Of a stretch of DNA of 12,071 bases, positions 6,888 to 12,071 are shown piece by piece. The number at the start of each line of letters is the position of its first letter. The stretch's first letter is position 1. A program made the translations under genes and the position numbers. The notes beneath the pieces were generated by a model. The model did no database searches and was not told where the DNA came from. It saw only the letters and a program-made list of their open reading frames with translations. Origin of the DNA: Spirochaetales bacterium (lineage in GTDB: Bacteria > Spirochaetota > Spirochaetia > JABMQR01); NCBI GenBank assembly GCA_023139255.1, contig JAGLNY010000006.1:1-12071 (forward strand), read 5' to 3'.

Positions 6888-6914
6888 TCTACCGGGAAGT
6901 CTTCGGTAAGTAAA
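6886..6914 (-). promoter_or_regulatory. Promoter of the kinase-UPF0237-UPF0210 operon
   Basis: On the minus strand, TTTACT (6909-6914; 4/6 match to the -35 consensus) is followed by 17 bases and TAGAAT (6886-6891; 5/6 match to -10). Only nine bases separate the -10 box from the ATG, so initiation would fall within about two bases of the start codon. The lack of any Shine-Dalgarno sequence fits a leaderless transcript. Confidence 0.6.
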
Positions 6915-7023
6915 TTACAGGAAACAGAAAACTGGTTTTTTTCATACAATTTTACAAGTGCCTTACCATAAAAGTCGTTTCTCATGATACACTGAGTATA
7001 ACCCATATTTCAGGAGTCACGTT

Positions 7024-8493
7024 GTGTTATTAGAACACTATTTTTCAACATTCCGCAATAATATCATCGGAATTAACAAGATGATCTATTTACCGGATAT
7101 ACAGGAGAAAAAACCTCTATTATATGCAGACTGGATTGCATCTGGACGTTTGTATGCACCAATAGAAGATCATATGCGTGAAGCAGCAGGACCTTATGTG
7201 GCAAATACTCATACGGAGACCACTCTCATGGGAGCAACAATGACCCGGGCTTATCACTCCGCAAGGGGAAAAATAAAAACTCATGTGAATGCAAATGATG
7301 ATGATTACCTGTTCTTTGCAGGTAACGGGATGACTTCCGCAGTCAATAAACTCCAGAGAATCCTGGGTCTGAGAATTCCCGAATCTCTAAAAGGCACAAT
7401 TCCTGAGCAGGAGAAACCAGTTGTGCTGATAACTCATATGGAGCACCACTCAAACCAGATTACCTGGGAGGAGTGCAATGTTGAAATCAGGATTATTCCG
7501 CCGGATTATGAAACAGGACTCCCGGATCTGGGGGAGCTGGAAAAAATGGCACAAAAATACAGCTCAAAACCTATGCTGATAGGGGCATTTACTGCCGGGT
7601 CTAATGTAACAGGCATCCTGACCCCGTACCATGAGATGGCAAAAATTATCCACCGCTACGGAGGCAAGTGTTTTATTGATTTTGCTGCCAGCGCACCATA
7701 TACAACTCTCGATATGCATCCAGCTGATTCTGATTCAAGACTTGATGTCATTATGTTCTCTCCCCACAAATTCCTGGGTGGACCGGGATCATCAGGTGTC
7801 CTTATCATGAACCGGGATCTGTATCATAATACTGTTCCCGATATACCAGGAGGCGGAACCGTGCAGTGGACAAATCCATTCGGCTCCCATTTATATATTG
7901 ATGATATTGAGACACGTGAGGATGGGGGAACCCCGGGATTTCTGCAGGCAATAAGGATCGCCTTAACCTTGAAAATCAAAGAGGAAATGGGAGTTGCCAA
8001 TATCAGGGAACGTGAAGAGGAATTGATGCAAATTCTTTTCAGGGAACTTGAGAGTGAAAAAGATATATTCATCCTGGAAACACATAATCGGAACCGTCTG
8101 GGAATAATCTCATTTTTCACAAAGGGTGTACACCATAATCTTATTGCCCGCCTGCTGAACGACAGATTCGGTATACAAGTCAGGAGCGGCTGCAGCTGTG
8201 CTGGCACTTATGGACATATCCTGTTTCATATTAGCAAAACATCAAGTAATAAAATTCAATCCATGATTACGGCAGGAGATCTGTCAGAAAAACCGGGATG
8301 GGTAAGGATTTCCATCCACCCAACCATGACCGACAACGAAGTTCGCTATATTGGACAGTCTGTCAGGGAAATCATCAAGAAAGCGGACGATTGGGGAAAG
8401 CAATACGCCTTTGATAAAAATACAGGAAATTTCAATCGCACCAGCGGTAAGGGTCCTGAAATCCCGGATATTATCGGTTCATTCGTAGGCTGA
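7024..8493 (+). CDS. Class V aminotransferase / cysteine desulfurase-like PLP enzyme
   Basis: This 489-residue fold-type I PLP enzyme of the NifS/SufS superfamily may release sulfur or selenium from cysteine-type substrates, or act on another amino acid. Seen in order: FRNNIIGIN (10-18) and LLYADWIASGRLY (32-44), the N-terminal motif of this subgroup; GNGMTSAVNKL (100-110), phosphate binding; THMEHHSN (137-144), ring-stacking His; CFIDFAASAPY with D219 contacting the PLP nitrogen (216-226); SPHKFLGGPGSSG with the PLP lysine K249 (246-258); and RSGCSCAGTYGH (388-398) where C390 or C392 would be the nucleophile. It is longer than SufS (about 400), with extra residues around 280-300 and a 30-residue tail. 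The start is GTG at 7024 with AGGAG at 7012-7016, seven bases away; the ATG at 7081 would cut off the conserved FRNNIIGIN. A TATAAC box at 6997-7002 is a possible -10 but has no good -35. No partner gene (SufE, SufU, SelD) is in the window. Substrate unknown. Confidence 0.9.
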   Translation: MLLEHYFSTFRNNIIGINKMIYLPDIQEKKPLLYADWIASGRLYAPIEDHMREAAGPYVANTHTETTLMGATMTRAYHSARGKIKTHVNANDDDYLFFAGNGMTSAVNKLQRILGLRIPESLKGTIPEQEKPVVLITHMEHHSNQITWEECNVEIRIIPPDYETGLPDLGELEKMAQKYSSKPMLIGAFTAGSNVTGILTPYHEMAKIIHRYGGKCFIDFAASAPYTTLDMHPADSDSRLDVIMFSPHKFLGGPGSSGVLIMNRDLYHNTVPDIPGGGTVQWTNPFGSHLYIDDIETREDGGTPGFLQAIRIALTLKIKEEMGVANIREREEELMQILFRELESEKDIFILETHNRNRLGIISFFTKGVHHNLIARLLNDRFGIQVRSGCSCAGTYGHILFHISKTSSNKIQSMITAGDLSEKPGWVRISIHPTMTDNEVRYIGQSVREIIKKADDWGKQYAFDKNTGNFNRTSGKGPEIPDIIGSFVG

Positions 8494-8506
8494 AAGAAAG
8501 GAGACC

Positions 8507-8524
8507 GGGCAAGGTTACTTGCCT
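8507..8524 (+). terminator. Small hairpin after the aminotransferase gene, weak terminator candidate
   Basis: GGCAAG (8508-8513) and CTTGCC (8518-8523) form a perfect 6-bp stem with the tetraloop GTTA, 14 bases after the stop codon. A G-T pair can extend it by one step. The following sequence (TTGGTATTTGCTTTG) is T-rich but lacks a clean T-run, so intrinsic termination is only possible. Confidence 0.3.
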
Positions 8525-8630
8525 TGGTATTTGCTTTGCGAATACAGAAATCAGAAAACTGGAAGAAGAGAGGAAATATAAAAATGTCTTGCCCCCTCTC
8601 CCTCCGGCTCCCGGTCTTCAGCCTTTGGCC

Positions 8631-8687
8631 TCCCGTCTCCCGTCTCCCGTCTCCCGTCTCCCGTCTCCGGTCTCCGGCCTACCGTCT
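8631..8687. repeat. Heptamer tandem repeat with G-quadruplex motif
   Basis: TCCCGTC is repeated five times without error (8631-8665), followed by decayed units TCCGGTC, TCCGGCC and TACCGTC up to about 8686. On the minus strand this gives five GGG runs each separated by AGAC, a canonical intramolecular G-quadruplex pattern. It covers the last codons and stop of the RND gene and the 3' side of the convergent junction. The C-rich stretch 8590-8630 (for example CCCCCTCTCCCTCC) looks like further degenerate low-complexity sequence. Confidence 0.85.
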
Positions 8688-11336
8688 CCTTACCCTTTTC
8701 CAGGGATCAAGAGACCACTGCATTCGCTCACGCACAATAATCAACAGTGAGGAATGCATGAATATTGAGAACCCAAACGCAAAAACCATAGCGATAGCCA
8801 GGACAATTCCAGTTGACCGCATTGCACGCATAGATGAGGGAATAAATGAGGCAAAACCGATTATCGTGGTAAGAGTTGTCATTAAAATAGCACGCCCTAT
8901 CTTTTGTATTACCTTATCCATCCTGCCGGAACCTTCAAACCGGTATCTGTGACTAATGTGGATTGCATCATCAATCCCGATACCAATCAGCAGCGGCACA
9001 GCGACTATATTGATAAAATCAAACTTAATTCCCAGCAGCGCCATAGCCCCGAAGAGGGAGAACAGGGATGCCAATAGCGGCAGGATAGTCAGGATCGCAA
9101 GCTTGATATTCCGAAAATCAAGTATCAGGATAATAAATATCAAAGCCAGAGCGACTGCTGCAGCTCTTACCCCATCCTCTTCTGCTATCCGGCTCATTTG
9201 GTCAGCGGCCATCACCATACCCGTAGCCTTATCAGTTATCGGACTTAGCTGAGCGTAGAGTGCTTCACGGTTCTCTTTCTCCCAGAGATTTTCTTTTGGG
9301 ATTATTGTAATAAGGTTTGCCGTACTATCTTTGCTGAAATATACATCCCTGATATCATCAGGAAGAGATTCAGGTGTAATAAAATCAGCGCCCAACTGAC
9401 TAATGAGAAAATCTGTTATGAAGCCGGTCAACTCTTGATAGAGTGTCATGATAAGTTGTGTATCCGAAAATATACTATTCAGCTTGTTCTCAAGATCTAT
9501 TTGTTCGGGATACCCTGATCTTCTGGCCAGCAAGCGTAAATTATCGATAAGAATTCCTATCTCAAGCTGCAAGCCCTGAAGCTGCTGTCCTTTAAGGTTT
9601 TCGGATGTTTCATAATCAAATTCTCTACTGCCGAAGGAAATTATCTGTATAAGCATATCCCGCAGCTCTTTCTGCTGTACAGGATCCGGCACATAAGAAG
9701 TAACTGCATCCACCTCTTTTATAAGATCTGCCTTTTCAAGAGCATGAACTATATCACGGGTCTCACTCAAAGATTTGCTGTAGATATAGAGACCATCAGG
9801 AGCCATATCAAACTTCTGGATCATACGCTCCTGCAATGCTACTGATTCCAGCCCTTCAGCCTCCATATTCATGATATTTGACTCAACCGAGACCCCCGGG
9901 CTGTAAAAAGAGAGGATTACAGTAATAATCAGAAATATCATGAAAAAAGGAAGAGGAATTTTGCTCACTATATTCCCTACCGCCCCAGCTGCACTTACTG
10001 CTGAATGTATCTTTATTATTGAGTCTTTCCTATTATTTCTCCGTATCCAGGCATCCCGGAAAGCCAGCAGGGCGGGAAGAAGGATAATCATTGCAAGAAG
10101 CTCACATATAATTCCTGCCCCGGCAATCACAGCGAGTTCCCGTACCAATCCGGATTCCGCGGTTAACAGCGCAAAAAAAGCGATCGCTGTAGTAACTGCA
10201 CCAATTACTATCCCCCGTCCGCTTTTTTCAATCCCGGCTGCAATACTTTCCTGAAATGATTTTCCTATCTCACGCTCCTGAAGGAATGCCGTAAGGTAAT
10301 GGATGGCAACATCAATACCGAGACCAAGCAAAGCTACCAGGTACATTGCTGTCATTATGTTGAGCCTGCCCAACAGGAATCCTGCTGCACCCACAGTCCA
10401 GAAAATACCGGTAAGCAAAGGGATTCCGGCCAAAAGCGGTACTGTTTTCATTCTGAAATTCAGGATCAGCAATAGTATGATCAGGATAAAAGCAAAAAGT
10501 GATGAGATAAGCAGTCCCTGTTCACTCGTTACAGCTTCATCTTTTGCTACCACAGTTAACCCTGTCAACCCAATTGATACGTTATAGACCTGCTCATACT
10601 GTTTAACCCCTGCCTCAATATCCAGTACATTATCGGCCAGTCCGAGCCAGTCATTAACGGTAAAATTCGGCAGGACGAAAACCAGTGCCATATTCTGTGC
10701 GTCATTTATAAAGTATGGTTCAGGGAGCAGAATCTCATCTGTCATTCCCTCAAAGGCGATAGTTTGCGCTGACTTGTCTTCAGCAGAAAATGCGTCAAGG
10801 AATACATGAAGACTTTTCAGCCTTGAGTTTACTTGTTTTTTTCCTAAACTGGAGAGATCCCTGGAGGCCAACAGTTCATTCAGTTCCTGGTTCAAGGCGG
10901 ATACCATGAGTTTTGGGGTATCAGGTAATATAAATTCTTCTGTCGTCTTATCACCCGCCCACATATAGACAAGGGAATCGGAGAATGTCTCAGTATCTAT
11001 CCTCCCACGAACCCCGCTGATAATGTCCTCATACTGTTCTGATGATAATTCCGCTGTTACAGCGTCTACAGCCTCCCGTATGTCAGCTGGGTTATCCCCT
11101 TCAATCACAATTATAATATTACTTGCTGCCGGGAATTCTTCTGTTATGCGCCGGAGGTCTTCTACTTTTTCTGAGGATCTGGGCATGATGGAGTAGAATG
11201 TCATTTCCATATGGAGGAGACAAAGACCAACTACAGCCGTTGCAGTAATCAGGAGGGCAATCAGTAGGGTTTTCCATCTGTGCCCGGCAGCCCATACTCC
11301 CCAGTTAACCAGAATAGTCTCAAGTTTAAAGCTCAT
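8679..11336 (-). CDS. RND superfamily exporter, MMPL type
   Basis: This 885-residue inner-membrane transporter has the duplicated RND layout. One helix (22-42) is followed by a large extracytoplasmic loop (43-270) and five helices (about 273-425); the pattern then repeats with a helix (462-480), a loop (481-720) and five helices (about 725-868). The proton-relay motif occurs in each half: GLGIDVAIHY (338-347, D342) and GIGIDDAIHI (785-794, D789 and D790). This is the hydrophobe/lipid-exporter (MMPL, HpnN-like) branch; it is shorter than the roughly 1,000-1,050-residue AcrB-type pumps and has no adjoining membrane-fusion or outer-membrane channel gene. Substrates in this branch are lipids, hopanoids or similar compounds; none can be chosen here. 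The ATG at 11334-11336 has GGGAG at 11344-11348, seven bases upstream. The C-terminus ends in basic RVRRR, formed by the decayed edge of the heptamer repeat. It has its own promoter at 11399-11427. Confidence 0.93.
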   Translation of the reverse strand: MSFKLETILVNWGVWAAGHRWKTLLIALLITATAVVGLCLLHMEMTFYSIMPRSSEKVEDLRRITEEFPAASNIIIVIEGDNPADIREAVDAVTAELSSEQYEDIISGVRGRIDTETFSDSLVYMWAGDKTTEEFILPDTPKLMVSALNQELNELLASRDLSSLGKKQVNSRLKSLHVFLDAFSAEDKSAQTIAFEGMTDEILLPEPYFINDAQNMALVFVLPNFTVNDWLGLADNVLDIEAGVKQYEQVYNVSIGLTGLTVVAKDEAVTSEQGLLISSLFAFILIILLLILNFRMKTVPLLAGIPLLTGIFWTVGAAGFLLGRLNIMTAMYLVALLGLGIDVAIHYLTAFLQEREIGKSFQESIAAGIEKSGRGIVIGAVTTAIAFFALLTAESGLVRELAVIAGAGIICELLAMIILLPALLAFRDAWIRRNNRKDSIIKIHSAVSAAGAVGNIVSKIPLPFFMIFLIITVILSFYSPGVSVESNIMNMEAEGLESVALQERMIQKFDMAPDGLYIYSKSLSETRDIVHALEKADLIKEVDAVTSYVPDPVQQKELRDMLIQIISFGSREFDYETSENLKGQQLQGLQLEIGILIDNLRLLARRSGYPEQIDLENKLNSIFSDTQLIMTLYQELTGFITDFLISQLGADFITPESLPDDIRDVYFSKDSTANLITIIPKENLWEKENREALYAQLSPITDKATGMVMAADQMSRIAEEDGVRAAAVALALIFIILILDFRNIKLAILTILPLLASLFSLFGAMALLGIKFDFINIVAVPLLIGIGIDDAIHISHRYRFEGSGRMDKVIQKIGRAILMTTLTTIIGFASFIPSSMRAMRSTGIVLAIAMVFAFGFSIFMHSSLLIIVRERMQWSLDPWKRVRRR

Positions 11337-11398
11337 TGCGATGCTCCCTGTCCTCTATCGTAACAATATAAAAGTCTTTGGTTTTTTGAAATTACCCC

Positions 11399-11427
11399 AG
11401 AATAACAGGCAGTATCTTCCCTGTCAA
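11399..11427 (-). promoter_or_regulatory. Sigma-70-type promoter of the RND transporter gene
   Basis: On the minus strand, a perfect TTGACA (11422-11427) is followed by 17 bases and TATTCT (11399-11404; 4/6 match to -10). Transcription would begin near 11392, giving a leader of about 56 bases with the GGGAG ribosome-binding site. Confidence 0.7.
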
Positions 11428-11440
11428 ACTCATTTCACTG

Positions 11441-11460
11441 AAACAATCCGAAACAATCCG
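11441..11460 (-). repeat. Tandem 10-bp direct repeat upstream of the RND promoter
   Basis: AAACAATCCG occurs twice head to tail (11441-11450 and 11451-11460), 13 bases upstream of the -35 box. In the direction of transcription it reads CGGATTGTTT twice, one helical turn apart. This spacing suits a regulator binding the same DNA face, so it may be an operator or activator site; no known motif is recognised. Confidence 0.5.
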
Positions 11461-11518
11461 AAAGCTGGTTTTGAATTTGAGACACCGTGGGATTAGTTGA
11501 AAGTTACGTACTTACGCT

Positions 11519-11665
11519 AATTCAGGCAGTCCGACAACTATGATTTGACCTGAATACAAGGCAAAAATCGGCGAAAAAACGCTGTGTACTGCTAGTACAT
11601 GAGTATTTTGAGCCGATTTTTAACGCAGTATTAAGGTTAAAGGATGTTGTCAGACAGCCTGAATT
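11519..11665. repeat. 147-base imperfect palindrome (MITE- or terminator-like)
   Basis: The outer arms AATTCAGGCAGTCCGACAAC (11519-11538) and 11646-11665 match at 18 of 20 positions as inverted repeats. Inside them, TTTGACCTGAATAC pairs largely with its counterpart, AAAAATCGGC (11563-11572) pairs perfectly with 11612-11621, and TGTACT (11585-11590) pairs with AGTACA (11594-11599) around the loop GCT. All these pairs share one centre at 11592, so the element can form a single long hairpin. It begins exactly at the stop codon of the small membrane protein gene and lies upstream of the RND promoter. It may be a mobile miniature element, a bidirectional terminator, or both. No clear target duplication is seen. 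Confidence 0.85.
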
Positions 11666-12060
11666 TAAAGCAGGATAAACGGAACGATGCAAGCCACCAC
11701 ACCGGTAGTCACCACTACAAGGATAAAAAGACTGTATCTTAACTTATATGTCCCAAGCAGGGACAGATCGTAATACCCATCCACTTTGTTATCCTTGTAG
11801 ATTCTCAACAATCCGCTGATTAATTTATGGCGGGTTTGCCTGCCTTTCAGTAATCCTGCTATAGCCACCAGGTTTACGACCACAATTAATACCGTAAAAA
11901 TAGCCATGACTGCATAGCTTGGATCGTTTTGATCAGCAATTGCCGAATTAATAGCCATGGTTATAAGATTCAGAAGAATTGATATCAGCACAAATATCGT
12001 ATCGGTACGTGTATTCGTCTTAATCTCCTCTATTATATGTTCATGAACATATTCAATCAT
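11665..12060 (-). CDS. Small three-helix membrane protein of unknown function
   Basis: I do not recognise this 131-residue protein. A short charged N-terminus (MIEYVHEHIIEEIKTNTRTD) precedes three hydrophobic helices at about 21-41, 49-70 and 107-129. Between helices two and three is a basic cytosolic-looking loop (GRQTRHKLISGLLRIYKDNK) followed by YYDLSLLGTYKLRY. The protein ends within the third helix, so it has no C-terminal tail. By inference it is an inner-membrane protein. The start is taken as ATG at 12058-12060, because AGGAGG (12066-12071) lies five bases away; a GTG three bases further upstream would leave a spacing of only two. The gene's promoter and upstream neighbours lie beyond the window. 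Its stop codon touches the long palindrome, which probably ends its transcript before the RND gene. Confidence 0.75.
   Translation of the reverse strand: MIEYVHEHIIEEIKTNTRTDTIFVLISILLNLITMAINSAIADQNDPSYAVMAIFTVLIVVVNLVAIAGLLKGRQTRHKLISGLLRIYKDNKVDGYYDLSLLGTYKLRYSLFILVVVTTGVVACIVPFILL
12035..12052. repeat. 18-bp perfect palindrome in the start of the small membrane protein gene
   Basis: ATATGTTCATGAACATAT is a perfect inverted repeat covering codons 3-9 (tyrosine to isoleucine). In RNA it could form a hairpin just after the start codon; in DNA it could be a dimeric regulator site. The encoded residues YVHEHI may simply produce it by chance. Confidence 0.5.
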
Positions 12061-12065
12061 CACAA

Positions 12066-12071
12066 CCTCCT
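12066..12071 (-). promoter_or_regulatory. Ribosome-binding site fixing the start of the small membrane protein
   Basis: A perfect AGGAGG in the minus-strand orientation at the window edge. It lies five bases from the ATG at 12058-12060 but only two from the in-frame GTG at 12061-12063, so the ATG is preferred. Confidence 0.8.

Noticed and set aside
8631..8687. CRISPR array at the heptamer repeat
   Set aside because: Units are seven bases with no spacers; it is a simple tandem repeat.
8524..8952. 142-residue plus-strand frame through the heptamer repeat
   Set aside because: It is made of low-complexity repeat translation and sequence antisense to the RND gene.
11519..11665. Intact insertion sequence or coding region at the palindrome
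   Set aside because: There is no transposase frame inside; only a non-coding palindrome is present.

Overview
This window is bacterial chromosome. Ribosome-binding sites are mostly strong, sigma-70-type promoters can be read, and there is a two-loop RND exporter that needs a cell envelope. I cannot name the organism. The PD-(D/E)XK 'transposase'-type nuclease together with a UPF0237/UPF0210 pair suggests an anaerobe, possibly a spirochaete, but this is a weak inference. No rRNA, tRNA, CRISPR array or intact insertion sequence is visible.

Layout from left to right. (1) 1-409, minus strand: N-terminal part of an Rpn/PDDEXK_2-type nuclease that runs off the left edge. (2) About 410-4560: a visibly AT-rich stretch with two minus-strand genes. 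These are a UvrD/PcrA-like superfamily 1 helicase with a long C-terminal extension I do not recognise, and an AbiGi-like protein (a family named after a phage abortive-infection locus). They are separated by a probable terminator, a clear helicase promoter and about 480 bases of non-coding DNA. (3) 4562-6876, minus strand, more GC-rich: a compact operon of deoxynucleoside kinase, UPF0237 ACT-domain protein and UPF0210 PFL-like protein. Its promoter lies so close to the kinase start codon that the mRNA is probably leaderless. (4) 7024-8493, plus strand, divergent from the operon: a class V aminotransferase / cysteine-desulfurase-like PLP enzyme. (5) 8494-8687: a convergent junction with a GC-rich heptamer tandem repeat that makes a G-quadruplex motif on the minus strand. 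(6) 8679-11336, minus strand: an MMPL-type RND transporter with a readable promoter and a tandem 10-bp repeat just upstream of it. (7) 11519-11665: one 147-base imperfect palindrome that touches the stop codon of the next gene. (8) 11665-12060, minus strand: a small three-helix membrane protein of unknown function.

How the genes may work together. Kinase, ACT protein and PFL-like protein are probably co-transcribed; the ACT protein is the usual partner, and presumed ligand sensor, of UPF0210. The helicase and AbiGi-like protein look like an acquired accessory or defence-type module inserted beside the 3' end of the UPF0210 gene, although each seems to have its own transcription unit. Nothing here proves a new system. 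The best leads are the AbiGi/helicase region, the long palindrome, the leaderless kinase promoter and the repeat-flanked promoters.
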